A stretch of 64,000 bases of DNA. Origin: JAGPUQ01 sp947084925. GTDB lineage: Bacteria > Pseudomonadota > Gammaproteobacteria > Pseudomonadales > Porticoccaceae. Below, in pieces: positions 32,671 through 41,985 of the stretch. The notes beneath the pieces were generated by a model. That model had not been told where the DNA came from and ran no database searches. It saw nothing but the letters and a program-made list of their open reading frames with translations. Numbering within the stretch: position 1 is the first letter of the stretch; the number at the start of each line of letters is the position of its first letter. The stretch is taken from assembly GCA_947084925.1 (NCBI GenBank), contig CAMTUJ010000023.1, positions 1-64,000 on the forward strand. The letters run 5' to 3'. The translations under genes were made by a program, and so were the position numbers.

Positions 32671-33477
32671 TCAGTCCCGCAGTCCCAGCACATCGCGCAT
32701 GTCGTAGCGTCCGTCCGGCTGTCCGGCGAGCCATACCGCCGCGCGCACCGCGCCGCGCGCGAACGCCATGCGGCTGGAGGCCTTGTGGGTGATTTCCACG
32801 CGCTCGCCGTCGGCGGCGAACATCACCGTATGGTCGCCGACGATGTCGCCGGCGCGCACCGAGGCAAAGCCGATGGTCCGGGGATCGCGGGCTCCGGTCT
32901 GGCCCTCGCGACCGTAGACGGCTACCTGACGCAGATCCCGTCCCAGGGCCGCCGCCACCACTTCGCCCATGCTGAGCGCGGTGCCCGAAGGCGCATCCAC
33001 CTTGTGGCGGTGGTGCGCCTCGTAGATCTCGATATCGGACTCCTCGCCCAGTACCCGGGCGGCAAGCTCGAGGAGTTTGAAGCAGACGTTGACGCCGGTG
33101 CTGAAATTGGACGCCATGCACAGCGGCAGCCCCGCGGTCGCCGCGTCGAGCTGCGCCTTCTGCGTCGCGTCAAACCCGGTGGTACCGATCACCAGTGCCT
33201 TGTGGTGCACGGCGCACACCCGGGCGTTGGCGATGGTCGCCGCGGGGGCCGTGAAATCGATCAGCACGTCGAAGGCATCGGCGACCGCCGCCAGCTCGGC
33301 CGTCAGCAGTACGCCATTGGCGGCCAACCCGGCCAGGGTGCCGGCATCGGCGCCGAGAAACTCCGACCCCGGCCGCTCCAGGGCAACACCCAGGCGCGTT
33401 TCAGGGTGATTGGCGACCGCCTCGACGAGGGTTCTGCCCATGCGGCCCGCGGCGCCGGCGATGGCGATCCGGATCAT
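32671..33477 (-). CDS. dapB: 4-hydroxy-tetrahydrodipicolinate reductase
   Basis: A 268-residue NAD(P)H reductase of the lysine/diaminopimelate pathway. The nucleotide-binding GAAGRMGRTLVEAV is at the start. The catalytic His/Lys motif YEAHHRHKVDAPSGTAL is near residue 155, and IGTTGF and FSTGVN are also present. It lies between dnaJ and carA, as in Pseudomonas. Confidence 0.96.
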   Translation of the reverse strand: MIRIAIAGAAGRMGRTLVEAVANHPETRLGVALERPGSEFLGADAGTLAGLAANGVLLTAELAAVADAFDVLIDFTAPAATIANARVCAVHHKALVIGTTGFDATQKAQLDAATAGLPLCMASNFSTGVNVCFKLLELAARVLGEESDIEIYEAHHRHKVDAPSGTALSMGEVVAAALGRDLRQVAVYGREGQTGARDPRTIGFASVRAGDIVGDHTVMFAADGERVEITHKASSRMAFARGAVRAAVWLAGQPDGRYDMRDVLGLRD

Positions 33478-33554
33478 GCTGTTGTCCTGTGGTCGGGAAC
33501 GGCTAGCTTAACAGGCCGCCGAAAGTGCTGCGGCAATGGTGCGGTGTCGGAACC

Positions 33555-34673
33555 TCAGCGCGCGAAACCTTCAAAAAATTTCTTGGCCGCATCGAACCAG
33601 GACGTCCCCCGGGGTGAATGCTTGCCTCCCTCCAGGCTGTCGTGGAACGCTTTCAGCAGATCCTTCTGCGCCGCCGACAGATTCACGGGAGTTTCGATCA
33701 CGACCTTGCACAACAGATCGCCGGGGCCGCCACCCCGCACCGGAACTATGCCCTTGCCGCGCATGCGGAACAGGCGCCCGGTCTGGGTTTCAGCGGGAAT
33801 TTTCAGATTGACGCGACCGGTCAAGGTCGGCACTTCCAGCTCGCCGCCCAGCACCGCATCGACGAAGGAGATCGGTACTTCGCAATAAAGATCGGCACCA
33901 TCGCGCTGGAAGATGGCATGCGGCTTGACCGCCACCTGCACATAGAGATCGCCGGCCAAGCCCGGTTCCTGCCCCGCCTCGCCCTCGCCGGTGAGCCGAA
34001 TGCGGTCGCCGGTATCGACGCCGGCCGGAACCTTGACGGACAGGGTGCGGCTCTCTTCCACGCGACCGCGGCCATAACAACTGGCGCAGGGATCGGAGAT
34101 CACCCGCCCGCGACCGCGACAGGCCGGGCACGGCTGCTGCACCGAGAAAAAGCCCTGGGAACGGCGGATCTGGCCCTGGCCCTGGCAGGTTCCGCACACG
34201 ATGGGCGCCGTGCCCTTGCGGGCGCCGCTGCCATCGCAGGTCTTGCAGCCCACCAGCGACGGCACCCGGATCTTGGTGGTGGTGCCCTGGGCGGCTTCTT
34301 CGAGCGTCAATTCAAGCTCATAGCGCAGATCGGCGCCGCGCACCGGCCCCGCGCGGCGCCCGCCGCCGAAGATATCGCCGAACACGTCACCGAACACATC
34401 GCTGAAACTGCCGCCACCGCGCGGCCCGGCGCCGCCGCTGCCGCTGCCGTCCACCGCCGCGTGACCGTACTGGTCATAGGCGGCGCGCTTGGTGCTGTCG
34501 GTCAATACTTCGTAGGCTTCCGAGGCTTCCTTGAAGCGCGTCTCGGCACCCGGATCGTCCGGATTGCGGTCCGGGTGGTGTTTCATCGCGATCCGGCGAT
34601 AGGCTTTCTTGATCTCGGCCTCGCCGGCGCCGCGCGCCACACCCAATACTTCGTAATAATCCCGCTTCGCCAT
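33555..34673 (-). CDS. dnaJ: Chaperone protein DnaJ
   Basis: A 372-residue co-chaperone that stimulates DnaK ATPase and holds substrates. J domain with HPD (KHHPDRNPDDPG), a Gly/Phe-rich region, four zinc-binding CxxCxGxG repeats (CKTCDGSG, CGTCQGQG, CPACRGRG, CASCYGRG) and two C-terminal beta domains. The start is MAKRDYYEVLG at 34673. It follows dnaK after 139 bases. Confidence 0.97.
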   Translation of the reverse strand: MAKRDYYEVLGVARGAGEAEIKKAYRRIAMKHHPDRNPDDPGAETRFKEASEAYEVLTDSTKRAAYDQYGHAAVDGSGSGGAGPRGGGSFSDVFGDVFGDIFGGGRRAGPVRGADLRYELELTLEEAAQGTTTKIRVPSLVGCKTCDGSGARKGTAPIVCGTCQGQGQIRRSQGFFSVQQPCPACRGRGRVISDPCASCYGRGRVEESRTLSVKVPAGVDTGDRIRLTGEGEAGQEPGLAGDLYVQVAVKPHAIFQRDGADLYCEVPISFVDAVLGGELEVPTLTGRVNLKIPAETQTGRLFRMRGKGIVPVRGGGPGDLLCKVVIETPVNLSAAQKDLLKAFHDSLEGGKHSPRGTSWFDAAKKFFEGFAR

Positions 34674-34812
34674 GGAATCTGTCGCTCGCCTCATTCGCAG
34701 CTCTGGAGTTTGGGCAGCACCCGCTCATGCACCGCCCACAGCAAGAACGCAGGCACTGACACCTGCGTCCCGCGCCGAGCAGAGACGCCCCGCAAAGGGC
34801 GCCCGGACCCTC

Positions 34813-36738
34813 TTACTTCTTGCCGGTCTCGTCGACCTCCTCGAACTCGGCATCCACGACATCGCCTTTCTCGGCACCGCTCGCCGCGCCGTCATTCGCC
34901 TGCTGGCTCGCGGTGGCGGCATCGGCATACATTTTCTCGGCCAGCGCGGCGGACGCCTCGGACAATTTCGCCGCGGCCGCGTCGATGGCATCCTTGTCGT
35001 CCCCTTTGAGGGCCGTTTCGACACCCTCGATGGCGCTCTCGATCGCCGCCTTCTGCTCGGGGCTGGCCTTGTCGCCGGCATCGGCGAGCGTCTTGCGGGC
35101 GGCGTGCGCCAGGCCGTCGGCCTGATTGCGCGCCTGCACCAGCGCCTCGAACTTGCGATCCGCCTCGGCGTTGGCTTCGGCGTCCTTGATCATCTGCGCG
35201 ACCTCGGCTTCGCTGAGACCGGAGGATGCCTTGATCACGATGGACTGTTCCTTGCCCGTCGCCTTGTCCTTGGCCGAGACGTTGAGAATCCCGTTGGCGT
35301 CGATGTCGAAGGACACCTCGATCTGCGGCATGCCGCGCGGCGCCGGCGGAATGTCGGCGAGATCGAAGCGACCCAGGGACTTGTTCTGCGCCGCCTGCTT
35401 GCGCTCGCCCTGCACCACGTGGATGGTCACCGCGGTCTGATTGTCGTCAGCGGTTGAGAAGGTCTGCGATTTCTTGGTCGGGATCGTCGTGTTCTTCTCG
35501 ATCAGCGGCGTCGCCACGCCACCCATGGTCTCGATACCCAGGGTGAGCGGGGTCACGTCCAGCAACAGCACGTCGGTGACATGGCCGGACAGCACGGCGC
35601 CCTGCAATGCCGCGCCCACGGCCACGGCCTCGTCAGGGTTGACGTCCTTGCGCGGCTCCTTGCCGAAAAAGTCGGTGACTTTTTGCTGCACCAGCGGCAT
35701 GCGGGTCTGACCGCCGACCAGGATGACCTCGTCGATATCCTTGGCGCTCTTGCCGGCATCGGCCAGCGCGGTGCGCAGCGGACCCATGGTGCGCTCCACC
35801 AGGGATTCGACCAGGGATTCGAGCTTGGCGCGGGTCAGCTTCACCACCAGGTGCTTGGGTCCCGTGGCATCGGCGGTGATATAGGGCAGATTGACCTCGG
35901 TCTGCTGGCTCGACGACAGCTCGATCTTGGCCTTTTCCCCAGCTTCCTTGAGGCGCTGCATGGCCAGCGGATCGCCCTTGAGGTTGATGCCGTTGTCCTT
36001 CTGGAAAGCGTCCGCCAGGTAGTTGATCAGGTGCAGGTCGAAATCTTCACCGCCCAGGAAGGTGTCGCCGTTGGTGGACAGCACTTCAAACTGGGTTTCG
36101 CCATCGACATCGGCGATTTCGATAATGGAAATATCGAAGGTGCCGCCACCCAGGTCATACACCGCCACCACGCGGTCGCCCTTGCCGGAGCGATCCAGCC
36201 CGTAGGCCAGCGCCGCCGCGGTGGGTTCGTTGATGATGCGCTTGACGTCCAGCCCGGCGATACGTCCGGCGTCCTTGGTGGCCTGGCGCTGGGAGTCGTT
36301 GAAATAGGCCGGCACCGTGATCACCGCCTCGGTGACCTTCTCGCCGAGATAGTCCTCGGCGGTCTTCTTCATTTTCTTGAGGATTTCCGCGGAGATCTGC
36401 GGCGGCGCCATCTTGTTGCCCTTGCACTCGACCCAGGCGTCGCCGTTGTCCGCCTTGACGATCTTGTAGGGCACCATCTCGATGTCCTTCTGCACCACGC
36501 CGTCCTCGTACCGACGGCCGATCAGGCGCTTGATCGCAAACAGGGTATTGGTGGGATTGGTGACGGCCTGGCGCTTGGCGGCCTGACCGACGAGGATTTC
36601 CCCGTCCTCGGCATAGGCGACCACGGACGGCGTGGTGCGCGCGCCCTCGGCGTTTTCGATCACCTTGGGCTTGTCGCCCTCCATGACGGCCACACAGGAA
36701 TTCGTGGTGCCGAGGTCAATACCAATGATCCTACCCAT
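34813..36738 (-). CDS. dnaK: Chaperone protein DnaK (Hsp70)
   Basis: A 641-residue ATP-dependent chaperone. The nucleotide-binding domain has GIDLGTTNSCVAVMEG, VAVYDLGGGTFDISIIE and ILVGGQTRMPLVQ; the substrate-binding domain and a helical lid follow, ending in the acidic EEVDETGKK tail. The start is MGRIIGIDLG at 36738; the frame extends five codons upstream without support. It is placed between grpE and dnaJ. Confidence 0.98.
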   Translation of the reverse strand: MGRIIGIDLGTTNSCVAVMEGDKPKVIENAEGARTTPSVVAYAEDGEILVGQAAKRQAVTNPTNTLFAIKRLIGRRYEDGVVQKDIEMVPYKIVKADNGDAWVECKGNKMAPPQISAEILKKMKKTAEDYLGEKVTEAVITVPAYFNDSQRQATKDAGRIAGLDVKRIINEPTAAALAYGLDRSGKGDRVVAVYDLGGGTFDISIIEIADVDGETQFEVLSTNGDTFLGGEDFDLHLINYLADAFQKDNGINLKGDPLAMQRLKEAGEKAKIELSSSQQTEVNLPYITADATGPKHLVVKLTRAKLESLVESLVERTMGPLRTALADAGKSAKDIDEVILVGGQTRMPLVQQKVTDFFGKEPRKDVNPDEAVAVGAALQGAVLSGHVTDVLLLDVTPLTLGIETMGGVATPLIEKNTTIPTKKSQTFSTADDNQTAVTIHVVQGERKQAAQNKSLGRFDLADIPPAPRGMPQIEVSFDIDANGILNVSAKDKATGKEQSIVIKASSGLSEAEVAQMIKDAEANAEADRKFEALVQARNQADGLAHAARKTLADAGDKASPEQKAAIESAIEGVETALKGDDKDAIDAAAAKLSEASAALAEKMYADAATASQQANDGAASGAEKGDVVDAEFEEVDETGKK

Positions 36739-36812
36739 TTGCGGTTCTCCCACCTGCCGACTGGCAGTTCGTTAACTGTTCGCGGTCGTATATGCGGCTT
36801 GGCCGGGGGATT

Positions 36813-37394
36813 TCAACCCTGACCGCCCGCATCAGGAACGCCCTGTGACACCACCACCATGGCCGGGCGCACCAGGCGCTCGTTCAGGGTGTAGCCCTTT
36901 TGCAATACCTCGACCACCTGATTCGCGGCGCGCTCCGGATGGGGCACCATGGCCACCGCCTGATGCAGCGCCGGATCAAAACCCTGCGCCGCCGGGTCCA
37001 CCACCTGGACGCCGTGCTGACGCAAGACATCGAGCAGACTCTTGTGGGTCAGCTCGACGCCCTCGCCCAGCGGCCGCACCACTTCGTTGTCGGGATCGAT
37101 GGCGGCGAGCGCCCGTTCGAGATTGTCGACCACCGGCAGCAGCGCGGCGACGAATTTTTCCAGCGCGTACTTGTGAGCGGTTTCGATGTCCCGCTCGGCG
37201 CGGCGGCGCAGATTCTGCATTTCCGCCGCGGTGCGCAGACCCTGGTCGCGGGCACTGTCCAGCGCCTGCCGCAATTCGTCGATCCGGCGCTGCAATGCTT
37301 CCGGCTCGGTCGCTGCCACCCCGGGATCGGCGGCATCATCCCGCGCCCCGGATGGACTTTCCGGGTCTGTACTGGTCTGGTCTGCGGTCGTCAC
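36813..37394 (-). CDS. grpE: Nucleotide exchange factor GrpE
   Basis: A 193-residue factor that releases ADP from DnaK. A disordered acidic N-terminus, a long coiled coil (LRQALDSARDQGLRTAAEMQ and RRAERDIETAHKYALEKF) and a C-terminal beta domain with VVEVLQKGYTLNERLVRPAMV are visible. A sigma-32-like promoter precedes it, so the grpE-dnaK-dnaJ run is likely heat-induced. Confidence 0.96.
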   Translation of the reverse strand: MTTADQTSTDPESPSGARDDAADPGVAATEPEALQRRIDELRQALDSARDQGLRTAAEMQNLRRRAERDIETAHKYALEKFVAALLPVVDNLERALAAIDPDNEVVRPLGEGVELTHKSLLDVLRQHGVQVVDPAAQGFDPALHQAVAMVPHPERAANQVVEVLQKGYTLNERLVRPAMVVVSQGVPDAGGQG

Positions 37395-37427
37395 GGCGGC
37401 CTCCCCTCTACCTGGTTTCAGCGCCCC

Positions 37428-37456
37428 TTTATTGGGTCGGCGCCGTGGCTTTCAAG
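37428..37456 (-). promoter_or_regulatory. Sigma-32-like heat-shock promoter upstream of grpE
   Basis: On the minus strand CTTGAAA (37456-37450) is followed after 13 bases by CCCAATAAA (37436-37428). This matches the sigma-32 pattern CTTGAAA-N(11-16)-CCCCATnT except for one or two changes in the -10. The position, about 35 bases before grpE, is right. Confidence 0.8.
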
Positions 37457-37522
37457 ACGCCGATTGCACCCGGCGGCGCGGATTGGTTATAACAGCCGCC
37501 ACCCAGGCCAACCGGCGGCGCC

Positions 37523-39202
37523 GTGCTCACCAGTCTCAACGTCACCGACTACAGCCTCGCCGAACAACTCGAGGTGGAGTTCGCCACCGGCATGACCGCC
37601 ATCACCGGCGAAACCGGCGCCGGCAAATCCCTGGTGGTGGATGCGCTGGGGATGGCGCTGGGCGACCGCGGCGACACCGACCGCATCCGCACCGGCGCCG
37701 AACGCTGTGAAATCGCCGCCCGCTTCGACGTGGCCGGCAACGACTCGGTCCGGGACTGGCTCCAGAGTCAGGATTATCCGGTCGAACCCGAGTGCCTGCT
37801 GCGCCGCATCTTCACCCGCGACGGCCGTTCGCGGGGCTATATCAACGGCCAGACCGCCACCATGCAGCAGTTGCAGGCGCTCGGTGAACTGCTGATCGAC
37901 ATCCACAGCCAGCACGAACACCAAACGCTGTTGCGCCGCGACACCCACGGCCAGTTGCTCGACAACCATGGCGACCACGGCGTCCTGCTCGCCGCCGTGG
38001 CCGAGCCCTGCCACGCCTGGCGGGCGCTGAACGCCCGTCTGCACCAGCGGGAGAGCGACCGCGCCGGCCTCGCCGCGCGCCGCGAGCTACTGGCGTTTCA
38101 AGTGGCGGAACTCGACCGCCTCGCCCCGGTTGCCGGCGAACTGGCCGCGCTGGAACGGGAGCAGAAGTTGCTCGCCAATGCCGGGCAGGTGCTCGACGAC
38201 TGCCGCGCCCTGCTGGCGCTGGGCGGAGGCGACGGCGACGGCGGCGACGTGCGCGCGACCCTCTACCGCGCGCAGCAGTTGGCGCAAGGCCTGGTCGCGG
38301 TCGGCGCCGAGATCGCGAGCTGTGCCGAGCTGTTCGATTCCGCCCGCATCCAGGTGGACGAGGCGCTGCGGGAGATCGAAGTCTTCGCCACCGGCGTGGA
38401 AGTCGATCCCGCGCGCCTGCAAGCCGTCGATGATCGCCTCGACGGCTACTACCGACTGGCGCGCAAGCACGGCGTCCAACCCGACGCACTGGCCGAGCTG
38501 CATCAGCGCCTGACCACAGAGCTCGCCGAATTGAGCGGCGACGGCGAGGATCTGGCGGCCCTGCGCACCGCGCTCGCGCGCCATGAGACGGCCTATCGCA
38601 ACGCGGCGGCGGCGCTGACGCAGGCGCGGGAAAAGACGGCGGCCAGCTTCTCGGCGGCGGTCAATGCGCAGCTCGCCGCACTCGGCATGGCAGCCGCCCG
38701 CTTCAGCGTGGCCATACAGGGGCGGCGGGACGACGACCCCCATCCGCTGGGCGCTGAGACCCTCGAATTCCTGATCAGCACCAATCCAGGACAGCCGCCG
38801 CGCCCGCTGGCGAAGGTCGCTTCCGGCGGCGAACTATCGCGCATCAGCCTCGCCATCCAGGTGGTGGCGGCGGCGCAGACCCGCATCCCGGTGCTGGTGT
38901 TCGACGAAGTGGATGTCGGCATCGGCGGCGCCACGGCCGCCGTGGTCGGCCAGCTCCTGCGCCGTCTCGGCGAGCGCGGACAGGTGATCGCGATCACCCA
39001 CCTGCCCCAGGTGGCGAGCTGTGCCCACCATCACCTCGCGGTGAGCAAGGTCGCCGCCGCTGATCGCACCCTCACCCAGCTGCAAATGCTGGCCACCCCC
39101 GCGCGCGTCGACGAGATCGCCCGCATGCTGGGCGGCGCCCGCATTACCCCGAAAACCCTGGCGCACGCCCGCGACCTGCTGGCGCAGGGCGCGGCCGGCT
39201 GA
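37523..39202 (+). CDS. recN: DNA repair protein RecN
   Basis: A 559-residue SMC-like ATPase acting at DNA double-strand breaks. Walker A GETGAGKSLVVDAL (about residue 35), long coiled-coil arms, ABC signature SGGELSRISLAI and Walker B VLVFDEVDVGIGG (about residue 457) are all present. The start is GTG at 37523; TATAAC at about 37489 could be its -10. No clear LexA box is visible. It is divergent from grpE. Confidence 0.96.
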   Translation: MLTSLNVTDYSLAEQLEVEFATGMTAITGETGAGKSLVVDALGMALGDRGDTDRIRTGAERCEIAARFDVAGNDSVRDWLQSQDYPVEPECLLRRIFTRDGRSRGYINGQTATMQQLQALGELLIDIHSQHEHQTLLRRDTHGQLLDNHGDHGVLLAAVAEPCHAWRALNARLHQRESDRAGLAARRELLAFQVAELDRLAPVAGELAALEREQKLLANAGQVLDDCRALLALGGGDGDGGDVRATLYRAQQLAQGLVAVGAEIASCAELFDSARIQVDEALREIEVFATGVEVDPARLQAVDDRLDGYYRLARKHGVQPDALAELHQRLTTELAELSGDGEDLAALRTALARHETAYRNAAAALTQAREKTAASFSAAVNAQLAALGMAAARFSVAIQGRRDDDPHPLGAETLEFLISTNPGQPPRPLAKVASGGELSRISLAIQVVAAAQTRIPVLVFDEVDVGIGGATAAVVGQLLRRLGERGQVIAITHLPQVASCAHHHLAVSKVAAADRTLTQLQMLATPARVDEIARMLGGARITPKTLAHARDLLAQGAAG

Positions 39203-39230
39203 GCCATCGGCAGATCCTGAAAAACGGTGA

Positions 39231-39668
39231 TCAATCCGCCGCGGGTTTGCGAATTCCCGCCAGCCGCGCCGGAGGATCGCGCGGAAATTTCGGCAGCGCA
39301 GGGTCCATCACCACCCAGGGCTGGGCGGCTTCGACCCAGCAATCGAGTTCCGGGCGAAAGATTTCCGGTCGATCCAGGGTCACCGCATACACGGGCCGCA
39401 TGGTTTCGACCCTTGTGGTATGGGTAGTGCCGCAGTGCTCGCAAAAGGCGCGCGCCACCCTGTTGCCGCTCGCGCCCTGCACCGCGTGGCGACGCAGCGG
39501 CCCCGTCACCCTGAACCCGGCAGCGGGCACCAGCAACACCGGGGCGTAGGCGCCGCCGGTCGCATGCTGGCAGGCGCGGCAGTGGCAATTGGCCTGACCG
39601 AAGGGCTCGGCGCTGATTTCGTAGCGCACCGCGCCGCAGAAGCAACCGCCATGCAGCGGCAGATCCAT
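39231..39668 (-). CDS. GFA family protein (CENP-V/GFA zinc-binding fold)
   Basis: A 145-residue protein with the zinc-binding cysteines of the GFA family: GGCFCGAVRYEI at the start, NCHCRACQ near residue 28 and FCEHCGTT near residue 76. Relatives include a glutathione-dependent formaldehyde-activating enzyme, but most members are uncharacterised. It lies between recN and three acyl-CoA dehydrogenases, 12 bases from the nearest, so it is probably in their operon. Confidence 0.87.
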   Translation of the reverse strand: MDLPLHGGCFCGAVRYEISAEPFGQANCHCRACQHATGGAYAPVLLVPAAGFRVTGPLRRHAVQGASGNRVARAFCEHCGTTHTTRVETMRPVYAVTLDRPEIFRPELDCWVEAAQPWVVMDPALPKFPRDPPARLAGIRKPAAD

Positions 39669-39679
39669 CGCTGCGCCCC

Positions 39680-40828
39680 TCAGCCCGGCAGCTTCAGCAG
39701 CGCCTTGGCCAGGATGTTGCGCTGCACTTCGCTGCTGCCGCCGTAAATGGTGGCGGGCCGCGACAGGTAATAGGGATTCACCGGCTTCAGGCTGGAACCG
39801 TCGGCAAGCGGCAGCACCGCGTCGGTGCCGCCGTATTCGCCCGCTGCTTCCAGCATGAGGTCGGTGACCTGCTGGAACAGTTCGGTGACGGCCAGCTTGA
39901 GGACGGATACTTCTTCGCCCAGCGTATCGCCACGGCGCAGCACTTCGAGCAGCCGCACATAGAGGGCGACCATGTCCTCGACTTCCATCGCCAGACGCAC
40001 GAAGCGCGCCCGGAATACCGGTTCGTCGAGCAACCCGAAGGAGCGCGCGAGTGCTTCCAGACGTTGCAGTGGAAACTTGGCGAGCTTGGGACTGCCCAGC
40101 AGGATGCGCTCGGCGCCGAGCAGCGCCTTGGCCATGGTCCAGCCCTGGTTGACCTCGCCGACCATCGCGGTGCGCGGCACCCGCACATTGTCGAAGAACA
40201 CCTCGGCAAATTCCGAGTAGCCGCCGATGTTGTCGATGGGCCGCACCATGATGCCGGGGCTGTCCATGGGCACCAGCAGAAAACTGATGCCGTTCTGCTT
40301 TTTGACGGTCTTGTCGGTACGCACCAGCAAAAAAATGCGGTTGGCCTGCTGCGCCATCGTGGTCCAGATCTTCTGGCCGTTGATCACCCAGTCGTCGCCA
40401 TCAGGTTCGGCGCTGGTGCGCAGGCTGGCGAGGTCGGACCCGGCGCCCGGCTCGGAATAGCCCTGACACCAGAGGTGCTCGCCGGACAGAATTTTCGGCA
40501 GGTACCGGGCTTTCTGTTCGGCGGTGCCGAAACGAAGCAGCAGTGGCCCCAGCATGGTGATGCCGAAATTGGGGATCACCACCACCCCCGCGCGGTCCAG
40601 CTCCTCGGAGAAGATCACCTGCTGGTAAGCGCTGAGGCCCATGCCGCCGTACTCCCGCGGCCAGCCCGGCGCCCCCCAGCCCTTCTCGGCAAGCGTGCGA
40701 TGCCAGGCCATGGCCTGGCGAAAATCCAGACGCCGGGTCGGAAAACGCAGCTCGGGCGGGAAATTGGCGGCGAGCCATTCCCGCACCCGCAAGCGGAAAT
40801 CCTGGTCATTGGTGGGCAGCGCGTCCAT
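39680..40828 (-). CDS. Acyl-CoA dehydrogenase family protein
   Basis: A 382-residue flavoprotein. The FAD/substrate segment WCQGYSEPGAGSDLASLRT is near residue 115 and INGQKIWTTMAQQANRIF near residue 148; the C-terminal domain ends in YGGSSEVQRNILAKALL. The family introduces a trans double bond next to the CoA thioester. Its start overlaps the stop of the neighbouring dehydrogenase (TGATG), and the two proteins share several motifs. Substrate is unknown. Confidence 0.9.
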   Translation of the reverse strand: MDALPTNDQDFRLRVREWLAANFPPELRFPTRRLDFRQAMAWHRTLAEKGWGAPGWPREYGGMGLSAYQQVIFSEELDRAGVVVIPNFGITMLGPLLLRFGTAEQKARYLPKILSGEHLWCQGYSEPGAGSDLASLRTSAEPDGDDWVINGQKIWTTMAQQANRIFLLVRTDKTVKKQNGISFLLVPMDSPGIMVRPIDNIGGYSEFAEVFFDNVRVPRTAMVGEVNQGWTMAKALLGAERILLGSPKLAKFPLQRLEALARSFGLLDEPVFRARFVRLAMEVEDMVALYVRLLEVLRRGDTLGEEVSVLKLAVTELFQQVTDLMLEAAGEYGGTDAVLPLADGSSLKPVNPYYLSRPATIYGGSSEVQRNILAKALLKLPG

Positions 40829-41985
40829 CAGCCGGGCAACCCGAGCACGGCCTTGGCGAGAATGTTGCGCTGCACTTCGTTGCTGCCGCCATAGATGGTG
40901 GTGGGCCGCGAACCGATGAATTCCCCCGCCGGTCGCGCGGCACCGTCGGCCGTGGCGACGCTGCCCCAGACGCCGGCGTTCTCGCCCGCGGCGTCGAGCA
41001 TCAGGTCGGTGATGCGCTGCTGGGTCTCGGTGTTCCAGATTTTCAGCAGGGACACCTCGGCGCCGATGTGGCCGCCGCGCTTGAGCACCGCCACGAAGCG
41101 CCGGTAGGCCGCGCCCAGGTCCTCGACATCCAGCTTCAACGTCGCATAGCGCGCGACAAAATTCGGATCGGCGAACAGGCCCACCGCCTCGGCCAGCGCC
41201 TTGAGCCGGTACATGGCGAGCGTCGCGAACTTGGGACTGCCGATGAAGATGCGCTCATGGCCGAGCAGCGCCTTGGCGATGGTCCAGCCATTGTTCTCGC
41301 CGCCCACCACATTGGCGACCGGCACCCGCACATTGTCGAAGAACACTTCGGCGAACTCGTCGTGCATGCCGAGATTGACGATCGGCCGCACATTGATGCC
41401 CGGCGTTGCCAGGGGCACCAGCAGAAAGGTGATGCCTTCCTGCTTCTTGCCGGTAGTTTGCGTGCGCACCAGCATGAAGATCATGTTGGCGTCCATCGCC
41501 AGCGTGGTCCAGAGCTTGTGGCCGTTGACCACATAGTGATCGCCCTCGCGCACCGCCGACGTGCGCAGGCTGGCGAGGTCCGACCCGGCGCCCGGCTCGG
41601 AATAGCCCTGGCACCAGATGTGCTCGCCGGCGAGGATCTTCGGCAGGTAATGGGCTTTTTGCTCCGCGCTGCCGTGCTGGATCAACAGCGGCCCCACCAT
41701 GGTCATGCCCTGATCGGGCGTGCGGCCGACGCCGTGGGATTCGCACACATCCATGAAAATGAGCAGCTTGTTGGCGTCGAGCCCCATGCCGCCGTATTCC
41801 CGCGGCCAGCCGGGCGCGAGCCAGCCCTGCTTGGCGAGCTTCAGATACCAGTCGCCGCACTGACCCCAGTGCATGCGCTCGGGCGGAAAGCGCAACGCCT
41901 CCGGGTAATTGGCCACCATCCAGGCGTGGACCAGACGGCGGAAGTCGCCGTCGTCCAGGGCGTTGTAGTCGATCGTGGCGGTCAT
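40828..41985 (-). CDS. Acyl-CoA dehydrogenase family protein
   Basis: A 385-residue paralogue of the downstream gene, with the same ICQGYSEPGAGSDLASLRT-type block, VNGHKLWTTLAMDANMIFML and IYGGSNEVQRNILAKAVLGL. The start is MTATIDYNALDDGD at 41985, which overlaps the stop of the third dehydrogenase by 4 bases; the frame is open to 42093 but that part is antisense-like. Adjacent dehydrogenase genes often encode heteromeric enzymes, as in actinobacterial steroid catabolism; that is an inference here. Confidence 0.9.
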   Translation of the reverse strand: MTATIDYNALDDGDFRRLVHAWMVANYPEALRFPPERMHWGQCGDWYLKLAKQGWLAPGWPREYGGMGLDANKLLIFMDVCESHGVGRTPDQGMTMVGPLLIQHGSAEQKAHYLPKILAGEHIWCQGYSEPGAGSDLASLRTSAVREGDHYVVNGHKLWTTLAMDANMIFMLVRTQTTGKKQEGITFLLVPLATPGINVRPIVNLGMHDEFAEVFFDNVRVPVANVVGGENNGWTIAKALLGHERIFIGSPKFATLAMYRLKALAEAVGLFADPNFVARYATLKLDVEDLGAAYRRFVAVLKRGGHIGAEVSLLKIWNTETQQRITDLMLDAAGENAGVWGSVATADGAARPAGEFIGSRPTTIYGGSNEVQRNILAKAVLGLPG